A stretch of 64,000 bases of DNA. Source: Parabacteroides chongii. Lineage in GTDB: Bacteria; Bacteroidota; Bacteroidia; Bacteroidales; Tannerellaceae. A program made the position numbers and the translations under genes. Position 1 is the first letter of the stretch, and each line of letters begins with the position of its first letter. Under the pieces are notes generated by a model. The model made no database searches, was not told the origin of the DNA, and worked only from the letters and a program-made list of their open reading frames with translations. Positions 17,412 to 25,085 of the stretch are shown here, one piece after another. The stretch lies in NCBI RefSeq assembly GCF_029581355.1, contig NZ_CP120849.1, positions 3,628,501 to 3,692,500 on the forward strand. The letters are read 5' to 3'.

Positions 17412-17419
17412 TACCTTTG
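17412..17419 (+). promoter_or_regulatory. Bacteroidales -7 box (TACCTTTG)
   Basis: A TAnnTTTG element 34 bases before the ATPase start codon. The expected -33 TTTG is not clear at the usual distance, so only the -7 box is supported. Confidence 0.5.
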
Positions 17420-17453
17420 CATTTATAGTACAATTAAAGTCATACAATAAAGA

Positions 17454-18449
17454 ATGCATACAAAAATAAGCCATGTTCATATAAATAACTTTAAGTCGAT
17501 CAAAGACGTTACTTTGAATGATTGTAGAAGGATTAACCTGTTTATCGGCAAACCGAATGTAGGTAAAAGTAATTTATTGGAGGCAATGTCCTTATTTTGT
17601 CTTCCTTATTTGAAGTTTGCAAAGAAAAGGAGCATTCAGCAGTTTATTCGTGTTGAAAGCGATGCTGAACTTTTTTTTGATGGTCATATAGAGAAACCTA
17701 TACGGATAGAGACGGATGTTGTAAATGCTGAGGTGCGTTTAGACAATATGGGACTTTCATTTCTTTTGGGGTATAAAGATCATACTGATGCGGAATTTTC
17801 TTTATCTTTTTCCAATATGCTCTTGTCTGGGAAAAAGAATATTGAGATCCCGGCGGCAAACCCGTTCAAGAGTTATTTTTATCCAATTTCCTTTGAAAAG
17901 GAAAAATTACCGTTAAATTACCTTCTACCTCCGAATGGAAGTAATTTAATGAATATAGTAACTTTGTTGCCAGAATTAAGGAGGGAGTTGTCTGCAATAT
18001 TCAAAGAGTATGGTTTGAAGTATGTATTCGATACGAATAGCCAGGAAATTAAAGTTCTTAAAGAAAAGAATCCGGGAGAGATTTTTTTGATTCCGTTTCA
18101 TTCTATTGCTGATTCTTTGCAACGTATGATTTTTTATAAAGCGGCTATTGAAAGTAATGATAATACAGTTCTGATTTTCGAAGAACCTGAGGCACATTCT
18201 TACCCTCCATTCATATCAAAAGTAACACAAAGCATTATAGATTCGGAAAATAATCAGTTTTTTATTACTACCCATAGTCCTTATGTTGTAAATGATTTTC
18301 TGGAATTGCCGGGGAATGATTTGGCTATTTACTTAGTTGATTTCAAAAATGGAGAAACGATCGTGAAGAGGGCGGCTGAGAGTGAGTTGCAGGAAATGTA
18401 TGAATTTGGGGCTGACTTATTTTTTAATACGGAAACTTTCTTAAAATAA
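17454..18449 (+). CDS. OLD/AAA_21-like ABC-type ATPase
   Basis: A 331-residue ATPase of the SMC/RecF-like group. The N-terminus HVHINNFKSIKDVTL is the usual first strand, followed by Walker A GKPNVGKSNLLE near residues 32-43. The C-terminal half has Walker B with glutamate VLIFEEPEAHSYPP (about 239-252) and the switch region FITTHSPYVVNDFL. The insert between them (residues 60-210) is not recognised. The stop codon overlaps the start of the next gene by one base. ATPases of this class paired with a small TOPRIM-like partner occur in defence systems; DNA or RNA repair is an alternative. Confidence 0.85.
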   Translation: MHTKISHVHINNFKSIKDVTLNDCRRINLFIGKPNVGKSNLLEAMSLFCLPYLKFAKKRSIQQFIRVESDAELFFDGHIEKPIRIETDVVNAEVRLDNMGLSFLLGYKDHTDAEFSLSFSNMLLSGKKNIEIPAANPFKSYFYPISFEKEKLPLNYLLPPNGSNLMNIVTLLPELRRELSAIFKEYGLKYVFDTNSQEIKVLKEKNPGEIFLIPFHSIADSLQRMIFYKAAIESNDNTVLIFEEPEAHSYPPFISKVTQSIIDSENNQFFITTHSPYVVNDFLELPGNDLAIYLVDFKNGETIVKRAAESELQEMYEFGADLFFNTETFLK

Positions 18450-18985
18450 TGGCAGAACTTTACATAATTCCGGAATGTTACGTTGACACTAATTTGCTTG
18501 AGACATTAGTTCCTACGGCAAAAGGTTATAATCACCAGAAAGGTTGTAATAACGTTGCTAAAGTCATGAAGGAGAAATTTACAGATGAGTTTGCCGTTGG
18601 AGTTGTCGATAAAGACAAAAGACAAATTCGTTATGTGGATGAATTTGAAGAGATAGCTCATACCGACTCCCTGTTTTTTTATAAACATCCTAATAAGGCT
18701 CATTATCTGGTGATGATTTCACCGGCAGTAGATGGGTTTATTCTTAAATGTGCAGAAGAAATGGAGACTGATATGGAACAGTTTGGTTTTTCATCTGATC
18801 TGAAGTCTTTTACAGAGCAAACAAAAAAGGTGTCCAGCAAGGAAGATGCAACATTTAGAAATTTGTTTCAGGAACTCAAAAAAGCGGATGAAGTGGTTGT
18901 CCTAAAGAAAGTATTGAAATATTTGAAAGAAAATAAATATCAATCAGATCCGGAAAGGCTTAAAGCTATTATAGAAGGGAAATGA
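18449..18985 (+). CDS. Small TOPRIM-like partner of the ATPase
   Basis: A 178-residue protein not matched to a named family. It starts AELYIIPECYVDTNLLETLV, which has the strand-then-glutamate arrangement of a TOPRIM domain (Glu9), and has FAVGVVDKDKRQ with Asp54 and Asp56 where the TOPRIM DxD would be. Later segments are helical and charged. Size and pairing recall the TOPRIM subunits of two-gene ATPase-nuclease systems, but the glycine usually following the first glutamate is missing, so catalytic activity is uncertain. It overlaps the ATPase gene by one base, indicating an obligate pair. Confidence 0.6.
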   Translation: MAELYIIPECYVDTNLLETLVPTAKGYNHQKGCNNVAKVMKEKFTDEFAVGVVDKDKRQIRYVDEFEEIAHTDSLFFYKHPNKAHYLVMISPAVDGFILKCAEEMETDMEQFGFSSDLKSFTEQTKKVSSKEDATFRNLFQELKKADEVVVLKKVLKYLKENKYQSDPERLKAIIEGK

Positions 18986-19022
18986 TATTTTTGTTAATGG
19001 TTTGAAAATAAAACGAGCAAAC

Positions 19023-20051
19023 ATGGAAAATAAAACGATATTACCGGCTGAATGGTATCCGCAAAGTGCGGTTCAACTAACCTGGCCGCATGAAGGGACG
19101 GATTGGGCGCCGATACTCGACGAGGTGGTACCTTGTTTTGTGGAGATTGCCAAAGAGGTGATCAAGCGGGAGAAGTTATTGATTGTTTGTCCGGATGAAT
19201 CGGCGGTACGCTCTCAGTTGGGAGATGTGGATTATAGCCGTATTATTTTCCGCGAAATGGAGACAAACGACACCTGGGCACGCGACCACGGAGGTATTTC
19301 CGTCTTCGAGGAAGGTACTCCGGTTGTATACGATTTCGTATTCAACGGCTGGGGAATGAAATATGCCGCCAATCATGATAATCTGATCACGCGGAAGTTG
19401 TTTCATAGTAAAACTTTTGCAGAGGAGGTGATCCCTGTCAATATGCAACCGTTCGTATTGGAAGGCGGTAGTATCGAGTCGGATGGCAAGGGTACTTTGC
19501 TGACTACGGTCGAATGTCTTTCTTCCGTGAACAGGAATGAATATCTTCAGCAGGAAGAACTGGAAAATTATCTGAAACAGGTATTCGGCCTGAATCGTAT
19601 TTTGTGGATAGAGAGCGGTTATCTGGCCGGTGACGATACCGATAGCCATGTCGATACATTGGCCCGTTTCTGTAGTGAAGATACGATCGCTTATGTACAA
19701 TGTACGGATGAAGAAGATGAGCATTATGCCGAATTGCAGGAGATGGAGGAAGAGCTGAAAGAGTTTAAGCAAGAGAATGGCGAACCCTACCGGCTGATCG
19801 CTTTGCCAATGGCTGATAAAGTGGAAGGGGAGGGTGAACGTTTGCCGGCTACCTATGCAAATTTCTTGATTATAAATGGGGCGGTATTGGTTCCTTTCTA
19901 TAATTCACCGAAAGATGAGGTTGCAAAAGCGGCTTTGCAGACGGTGTTCCCGGACAGAGAGATTGTAGGTATTAATTGTTTACCGTTAATTAAACAACAT
20001 GGTTCATTGCATTGCGTGACGATGCAGTATCCGAAAGAATTTATTGTATGA
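19023..20051 (+). CDS. aguA: Agmatine deiminase
   Basis: Hydrolyses agmatine to N-carbamoylputrescine and ammonia, the first step from agmatine to putrescine. The 342-residue protein has the peptidyl-arginine-deiminase fold signatures: PAEWYPQSAVQLTWPHEGTD, METNDTWARDHGGISVF, VLEGGSIESDGKGTLLTT, the GDDTDSHVD histidine motif and the catalytic cysteine near the end (HGSLHCVTMQ). The ATG at 19023 fits the family start; an upstream TTG at 19002 is unlikely. Its stop overlaps aguB by four bases. Confidence 0.93.
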   Translation: MENKTILPAEWYPQSAVQLTWPHEGTDWAPILDEVVPCFVEIAKEVIKREKLLIVCPDESAVRSQLGDVDYSRIIFREMETNDTWARDHGGISVFEEGTPVVYDFVFNGWGMKYAANHDNLITRKLFHSKTFAEEVIPVNMQPFVLEGGSIESDGKGTLLTTVECLSSVNRNEYLQQEELENYLKQVFGLNRILWIESGYLAGDDTDSHVDTLARFCSEDTIAYVQCTDEEDEHYAELQEMEEELKEFKQENGEPYRLIALPMADKVEGEGERLPATYANFLIINGAVLVPFYNSPKDEVAKAALQTVFPDREIVGINCLPLIKQHGSLHCVTMQYPKEFIV

Positions 20052-20923
20052 AAGTTGGATTGATTCAACAGGCGAACACCTGTGACCGGTTAGATAATAT
20101 AAAGAAATTGAAAAGTAATATCTGTCTTTGTGCCGAAGAGGGAGCGGAGCTGGTGGTGTTGCAGGAATTGCATAACGGCCTGTATTTCTGCCAGACGGAG
20201 GACACACAGGTATTCGACCAGGCGGAAACAATTCCGGGACCCTCTACGGAAGAGTTCGGTGCGTTGGCTAAAGAACTGGGGATCGTACTGGTGCTTTCCC
20301 TCTTTGAGAAACGTGCTCCGGGATTGTATCACAATACGGCGGTCGTATTGGAGAAAGACGGAACAATTGCCGGAAAATACCGGAAGATGCATATACCGGA
20401 TGATCCGGCTTATTACGAGAAATTTTATTTCACTCCCGGTGACCTGGGATTCGAACCTATCGAAACGTCGGTTGGAAAACTCGGAGTATTGGTTTGTTGG
20501 GATCAATGGTATCCGGAAGCAGCCCGCCTGATGGCGATGAAAGGAGCCGAATTGTTGATCTATCCGACGGCTATTGGTTGGGAAAGTAGCGATACGACGG
20601 AAGAAAAGAAACGCCAGCTGGATGCCTGGGTTACGATACAACGCGGACATGCCGTAGCAAATGGCCTTCCGGTGATTAGCGTGAACCGCACGGGACATGA
20701 GACCGACCCTTCGGGACAGACAAACGGTATCCAGTTCTGGGGTAATAGCTTTGTAGCCGGCCCGCAGGGAGAATTGCTGGCCGAGTTCCCGAACGACCGT
20801 GAGGAAGTACGTGTTGTGGAGATCGACAAAGCACGGAGTGAGAATGTGCGTCGTTGGTGGCCGTTCTTCCGTGACCGTCGTATCGATGCTTTCGGTGGAT
20901 TGACGGAGCGATTTTTGATATGA
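20048..20923 (+). CDS. aguB: N-carbamoylputrescine amidase
   Basis: Nitrilase-superfamily enzyme (291 residues) that converts N-carbamoylputrescine to putrescine, CO2 and ammonia. The catalytic triad is visible: Glu in VVLQELHNGLY, Lys in GKYRKMHIPDD and Cys in GVLVCWDQWYPEAARL. The C-terminus WWPFFRDRRIDAFGG is characteristic of the AguB group. I chose the ATG at 20048 (four-base overlap with aguA) over an upstream in-frame ATG at 20012 that lies inside aguA. Together with aguA it forms a complete agmatine-to-putrescine route. Confidence 0.93.
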   Translation: MKVGLIQQANTCDRLDNIKKLKSNICLCAEEGAELVVLQELHNGLYFCQTEDTQVFDQAETIPGPSTEEFGALAKELGIVLVLSLFEKRAPGLYHNTAVVLEKDGTIAGKYRKMHIPDDPAYYEKFYFTPGDLGFEPIETSVGKLGVLVCWDQWYPEAARLMAMKGAELLIYPTAIGWESSDTTEEKKRQLDAWVTIQRGHAVANGLPVISVNRTGHETDPSGQTNGIQFWGNSFVAGPQGELLAEFPNDREEVRVVEIDKARSENVRRWWPFFRDRRIDAFGGLTERFLI

Positions 20924-20924
20924 T

Positions 20925-21911
20925 ATGAAATTTTGTAATAAAGAAGAAGCCGTCCGGAAGATGAATCGATTGGGATTATCCGGACGGCCTTTTATATTTG
21001 TCGTCGATTATAAGCAGGAACAGGTCTGGGTGGCAGAGCCGGATGCGGTTGATCCGGAGGAGGTGTTGTATAACCTGAATGGTTTTACCAATGCAATCGG
21101 CAATGGAATGCAATTTCCGGAGAAACAGATCGGTTGGGAAACAAGACCTGTCTCTTTTGAAACCTATTCCCGGTCTTTTCAAACGGTGTCCGATCATATC
21201 CATGCCGGAAATTCTTACCTTGTCAATCTGACTTGCGCGACTCCGGTACGGACCAACCTGACACTGAAAGAGGTCTTTTCTTTTTCAAGAGCCCCTTACA
21301 GATTATGGTTGAAAGATCGTTTTGTCGTTTTCTCTCCCGAAATATTCGTGCGCGTAGAGGATGGCTTTATTTATTCGTATCCGATGAAAGGGACGATCGA
21401 TGCCTCTTTGCCGAATGCCTGCGAAAGGATTTTGGCAGATAAAAAAGAAGAAGCCGAGCATGCGACGATTGTCGATCTGATCCGCAACGACTTGAGCCAG
21501 GTAGCTTCAGAGGTGACGGTGTCACGATACCGATATATCGACGAGCTACAGACCAATAAAGGCCGCTTATTACAGGTTAGCTCGGAGATCAGAGGAAAAT
21601 TGCCGGATAACTGGAATGGTAATTTAGGAACTATGTTGTTCAGCCTCTTACCAGCCGGTTCTATAACCGGTGCGCCGAAGAAAAAGACGATGGAGATTAT
21701 CGCGGAAGCTGAAACGTATGAACGCGGATTTTATACCGGTGTAATGGGATATTTCGACGGCAACCGCCTGGATAGTGCCGTTATGATCCGTTTCCTGGAG
21801 CAGGCCGGCGACCAGTTGTTGTTTAAAAGCGGTGGCGGCATAACCTCCCAAAGTGATTTACAAAGTGAATATAATGAAATGAAACAAAAAGTATATGTGC
21901 CCATTTATTGA
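20925..21911 (+). CDS. pabB: Aminodeoxychorismate synthase component I
   Basis: Chorismate-binding enzyme (328 residues) adding ammonia to chorismate to form 4-amino-4-deoxychorismate for folate synthesis. Conserved blocks are YSYPMKGTIDA, EEAEHATIVDLIRNDLSQVA, NKGRLLQVSSEIRG, LLPAGSITGAPKKKTMEII and ERGFYTGVMGYFDGN, all in the last two thirds. It is shorter than E. coli PabB because the N-terminal part is reduced. The glutaminase subunit PabA is not next to it. It starts one base after the aguB stop and overlaps pabC by 17 bases. Confidence 0.9.
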   Translation: MKFCNKEEAVRKMNRLGLSGRPFIFVVDYKQEQVWVAEPDAVDPEEVLYNLNGFTNAIGNGMQFPEKQIGWETRPVSFETYSRSFQTVSDHIHAGNSYLVNLTCATPVRTNLTLKEVFSFSRAPYRLWLKDRFVVFSPEIFVRVEDGFIYSYPMKGTIDASLPNACERILADKKEEAEHATIVDLIRNDLSQVASEVTVSRYRYIDELQTNKGRLLQVSSEIRGKLPDNWNGNLGTMLFSLLPAGSITGAPKKKTMEIIAEAETYERGFYTGVMGYFDGNRLDSAVMIRFLEQAGDQLLFKSGGGITSQSDLQSEYNEMKQKVYVPIY

Positions 21912-22482
21912 AACAATCCGTATAGAGAATGGGAAGGCAGTTAATCTGAGCTTCCATAATTACCGCTTCAACCGGACGCGGCGAGATATCTTTGAATGTA
22001 ATTTACCCGTGAATCTGGCTGATTTTATCCAGCCGGGAGAATATACTGAACGGACCCGGTGCCGGGTGGAATACCAGGAAGAGGTAGAGAAAGTAGAGTA
22101 TCTTCCGTATACCCTTCGTCCGGTAAATAGTCTGAAACTGGTCACCTCCGACGGGTTGGATTATACCTATAAAAGTACGGATCGTCAGAAGCTGGATGAG
22201 CTGTTCGGACAAAGAGGAGAGGCAGACGATATCCTGATCGTGCGCGACGGCTTTCTGACGGATACCTCGATTGCCAATATAGCCTTATGGAATGGAAGTC
22301 AATGGGAGACACCCGAAGTCCCTTTGTTGGAAGGAACGATGCGGGCGTCTCTATTGGGGAAAGAAATGATTGTTCCGGCTGCTATTCGTCCACAGGATCT
22401 GTCTCGTTATTCACTGATCCGTTTGTTCAATGCGATGATCGGGTTCGGTGAGATCGAATTTCCCGTGGCGAATATCCGTTAG
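21895..22482 (+). CDS. pabC: Aminodeoxychorismate lyase-like class IV aminotransferase
   Basis: PLP enzyme of the branched-chain aminotransferase/PabC fold (195 residues, short for the family at about 270). It releases pyruvate from aminodeoxychorismate to give p-aminobenzoate. Visible features are the start CPFIETIRIENGKAVNLSFH, the arginine-rich NYRFNRTRR, a lysine in TYKSTDR as the candidate PLP lysine, and DILIVRDGFLTDTSIANIAL. The 17-base overlap with pabB supports the pathway assignment. The short length could mean a minimal form; activity is inferred. Confidence 0.82.
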   Translation: MCPFIETIRIENGKAVNLSFHNYRFNRTRRDIFECNLPVNLADFIQPGEYTERTRCRVEYQEEVEKVEYLPYTLRPVNSLKLVTSDGLDYTYKSTDRQKLDELFGQRGEADDILIVRDGFLTDTSIANIALWNGSQWETPEVPLLEGTMRASLLGKEMIVPAAIRPQDLSRYSLIRLFNAMIGFGEIEFPVANIR

Positions 22483-22530
22483 ATTATACGTTTGTCAATA
22501 CGTGTTGCGGATTAAATATATCAGGTTCGG

Positions 22531-22737
22531 CTATTTGAGGATGTAATAAATGGTATTACTGATACGGGCCTGATATACTTTATTCTCATGCATAAGAGAG
22601 CATAGAGCCAGACAAAGCTCGGTGTCCTGGAAATTTGTCGCTCTTTGTAATTCAGCAAATGTACTTCTTCCAACCTGGCACAAAGTCTCATACAATTGGG
22701 ATATGCTCTGAGACATCTTTAAACTTAGTGTATTCAT
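22531..22737 (-). CDS. Small winged helix-turn-helix protein (DUF2582-like)
   Basis: A 68-residue protein with a predicted three-helix winged fold: SISQLYETLCQVGRSTFAEL, QRATNFQDTELCLALCSL, then ENKVYQARISNTIYYIL as the wing. Short proteins like this are common in Bacteroidales and annotated as DUF2582 winged-helix proteins; targets are not known. It is monocistronic on the - strand, convergent with pabC. Confidence 0.65.
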   Translation of the reverse strand: MNTLSLKMSQSISQLYETLCQVGRSTFAELQRATNFQDTELCLALCSLMHENKVYQARISNTIYYILK

Positions 22738-22918
22738 AAGCTGTTTATTTATAAGTTAATACTATGTTGATCGGGTAGTAGGGTGTACTGTCCCCGTCTC
22801 TTTGTTTCGGAAGCTAATCTACAGGAAAGTTTTGGATGAACCTGCCCCTTTTTTACCGTAACGGTAATTTGAGCGACTCAAACGGAATATTTGGAAACTG
22901 AAATAAAACGGAGTAAAT
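22738..22918. other. Intergenic region with two adjacent dyads
   Basis: Between recQ and the winged-helix gene. It holds two neighbouring perfect inverted repeats: TTACCGT-A-ACGGTAA at 22853-22867 and TTTGAG-CGA-CTCAAA at 22868-22882. Neither is followed by a T-run on the - strand, so they are not classic terminators of recQ. No -7 box was seen for the small gene. Confidence 0.5.
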
Positions 22919-24754
22919 CTACCCTATTTTCGGTAGTCTCAGTACGAACCGAATCAGTGCCACGAATACCTTCCCGTATTTATCCAGTTTGATTTCACCC
23001 ACACCTCGTATTTCACTGAATTCCTCCAGCGTGACCGGCTTCTTCTGTACCATATCTTCCAGTGAATCATCCGAAAAGATGATATAGGCAGGCGTTTGTT
23101 CTTTTTCGGCAATCTGTTTACGGAGTTGCTGGAGTGAATCGAGCAAGGTTTCTTCGACCGATGCCGATTTGAGTGGTTTGATCGGGCGGTATTTGAATTT
23201 GGAATCTTTTCTTCTGAAATAAGTTTTCTCTTCCGGTTCTTTGTAAATGGACATCATTGCCTTCTGCTCTCCGAACAGTATTTTTCGTCCTAACGGAGTA
23301 ACTTTCAAGATACCGGCATTGACGTAATCGATTTCAATATACCCCAGTTGGAGCATCTGATACAAATATTCTTTCCATTCTTTATAAGAGAGATCTTTTC
23401 CGACACCGTATGTTTTCAGTTTATCGTATCCTTTCTCGGTGATATCCGCTTTTTCCGATCCACGAAGAATGTTAATCAGCATATTCATGCCGACAAACTG
23501 GCCTGTGCGGAAGATGGCGCTGAGTGCCTTTTGTACCAGTACGCTTCCGTCGAAACGTTGGGGAGGGTTCTTGCATACATCACAATTCCCGCAATCCCGG
23601 TCAGTCTCTTCCCCGAAATAACTCAACAGGATACGGCGGCGGCAGATATCCGCTTCGCAATACCGTCGCATCCGGTTCAGCTTCTGTAGGTTGACATCTT
23701 TCTGTCCGCTTTCTTCGGCAAAACGGCGGAGGACAAGCAGGTCGCCCACCGAATAGAACAACAACGTATCACTTTTCATTCCGTCCCGTCCGGCACGCCC
23801 TATTTCCTGATAATAGTTTTCAATGCTCCCCGGCATATTGTAATGGATCACCCAGCGCACGTTACTTTTATCGATTCCCATGCCGAAAGCGACGGTGGCG
23901 CATACCACATTCACCCGGTCGTTGATAAAATCGTCTTGTGCCTTTTCGCGTTTGGGGGCAGGTAGTCCGGCATGATAGGCGGTTGCCTTGATCCCGTAAG
24001 AGGAAAGTTCTTCCGCCAATGCCTCGGTACTGTTCCGGCTCATACAATAAACGATGCCGCTTTGCCGGCGGTGGGCGTTGATGAAATGAACGATAGCTGC
24101 CGTCTTTTCCTTCTTGTTCAGTCCCCTCCGGATAGTGAGAGACAGGTTGGGGCGGTCGAAAGAAGAAATGAAGACTTCCGGATCACGGAGGTTCAACTGG
24201 TTGATGATATCGGTACGGGTTACTTTGTCGGCCGTTGCCGTCAATGCAACGATCGGTACTTTGGGGAAATGTTCTTTCAGGACGGACAACTGGGTGTATT
24301 CAGGCCGGAAATCGTGTCCCCAATGTGAAATGCAATGCGCTTCGTCGATGGCGATCAGTGAGATATCCATACGTGGAAGCAGCCAGTGAAGTTCGCTAAC
24401 CAATGCTTCGGGTGAGAGATAAAGCAGTTTGATTTTTCCCTGGATGCAGAGTTGCTTGATCTGATGCCGTTCCTCTTCGGGCATCATGCTGTTGAGTGCC
24501 GCCGCCGGAATCCCGTTGGCTACCAATCCGCCCACCTGATCTTTCATCAGGGCAATCAGCGGGGAGATGACGACCGCCGTTCCTGGCAGGTAAATAGCCG
24601 GAAGTTGGTAGCAAATCGATTTCCCTCCACCGGTAGGCATCAGCACCAGCGAATCCTCTTTCCTCAAAATGCGTTGTATAATCTCCGCCTGTAACGGGCG
24701 GAAAGAAGTATATCCGAAGAACTTCTTTAACAGCAACAATAACTCTTTCATCAT
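22919..24754 (-). CDS. recQ: ATP-dependent DNA helicase RecQ
   Basis: A 611-residue SF2 3'-5' DNA helicase for recombination and fork repair. Motifs: FRPLQAEIIQRIL, LMPTGGGKSICYQLPAIYLP (Walker A), LIAIDEAHCISHWGHDFRPE (DEAH and the RecQ loop), IVALTATADKVTR, GIVYCMSRNSTEALAEEL, VVCATVAFGMGIDKSNVRWV and QEIGRAGRDG. After the helicase come a zinc-binding segment with cysteines (CEADICRRRI, CGNCDVCKNP), the winged RQC domain, and an HRDC domain near the C-terminus. It is monocistronic on the - strand. Confidence 0.95.
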   Translation of the reverse strand: MMKELLLLLKKFFGYTSFRPLQAEIIQRILRKEDSLVLMPTGGGKSICYQLPAIYLPGTAVVISPLIALMKDQVGGLVANGIPAAALNSMMPEEERHQIKQLCIQGKIKLLYLSPEALVSELHWLLPRMDISLIAIDEAHCISHWGHDFRPEYTQLSVLKEHFPKVPIVALTATADKVTRTDIINQLNLRDPEVFISSFDRPNLSLTIRRGLNKKEKTAAIVHFINAHRRQSGIVYCMSRNSTEALAEELSSYGIKATAYHAGLPAPKREKAQDDFINDRVNVVCATVAFGMGIDKSNVRWVIHYNMPGSIENYYQEIGRAGRDGMKSDTLLFYSVGDLLVLRRFAEESGQKDVNLQKLNRMRRYCEADICRRRILLSYFGEETDRDCGNCDVCKNPPQRFDGSVLVQKALSAIFRTGQFVGMNMLINILRGSEKADITEKGYDKLKTYGVGKDLSYKEWKEYLYQMLQLGYIEIDYVNAGILKVTPLGRKILFGEQKAMMSIYKEPEEKTYFRRKDSKFKYRPIKPLKSASVEETLLDSLQQLRKQIAEKEQTPAYIIFSDDSLEDMVQKKPVTLEEFSEIRGVGEIKLDKYGKVFVALIRFVLRLPKIG

Positions 24755-24769
24755 CCAATAATCAATTTA

Positions 24770-24777
24770 CAAAGATA
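24770..24777 (-). promoter_or_regulatory. -7 box of the recQ promoter
   Basis: On the - strand TATCTTTG, 15 bases before the recQ start codon. No good TTTG lies at the -33 distance. A + strand TATCTTTG also occurs at 24803-24810 without a gene immediately downstream. Confidence 0.45.
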
Positions 24778-24872
24778 GTATAATTTCTAATTTACTTCCA
24801 TGTATCTTTGTATTACTTCTTACTTCTTTCTGTTTTAAGACTATTATGTGATTGCCAGTTTATTACAGTTTC

Positions 24873-24967
24873 CTCGTAGTTGCTCTCTTTGGAAACTCCA
24901 GTTCCCTGCGGAGGAAACTGTAATTCCCTGCGGAGGAAACTGTAATTCCCTGCGGAGGAAACTACGG
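24873..24967. repeat. Three 22-bp tandem repeats with an upstream inverted copy
   Basis: The unit TTCCCTGCGGAGGAAACTG plus TAA occurs at 24902-24923 and 24924-24945 and, with a changed end (ACTACGG), at 24946-24967. TTACAGTTTCCTC at 24873-24885 is the exact reverse complement of the unit's end, so the region can fold into alternative hairpins. Each unit also contains the dyad TTCC...GGAA. It lies in the 331-bp gap between recQ and the RNA helicase gene, which are divergent. Confidence 0.75.
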
Positions 24968-25031
24968 GTTACTCCTGAAGAAAATATTATCTATGTATAT
25001 AGGAATGTAAGGTAATATCGATATATTTGAC

Positions 25032-25072
25032 TATCTTTGTCCCATTATTTATTTAACGAGCCGTGACGGCTC
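25032..25072 (+). promoter_or_regulatory. -7 box and leader hairpin of the RNA helicase gene
   Basis: TATCTTTG at 25032-25039 is a TAnnTTTG box. Downstream in the leader, GAGCCG-TGA-CGGCTC (25058-25072) forms a perfect six-bp hairpin ending 13 bases before the ATG at 25086. A stem this close to the start codon could hinder or time translation, as in temperature-responsive RNA helicase leaders; that role is inferred. Confidence 0.5.
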
Positions 25073-25085
25073 AGCATTTTATTAG

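Noticed and set aside
17323..17453. Divergent shared promoter between the membrane-protein and ATPase genes
   Set aside because: The -7 box for the ATPase lies 54 bases away from the dyad, and the two transcription units show no common element, so joint control is not supported.
22853..22882. recQ terminator
   Set aside because: Both hairpins lack a T-run on the - strand; they are given as dyads only.
24902..24967. Short CRISPR-like array
   Set aside because: The 22-bp copies are directly abutting, with no spacers, and no cas gene is near.
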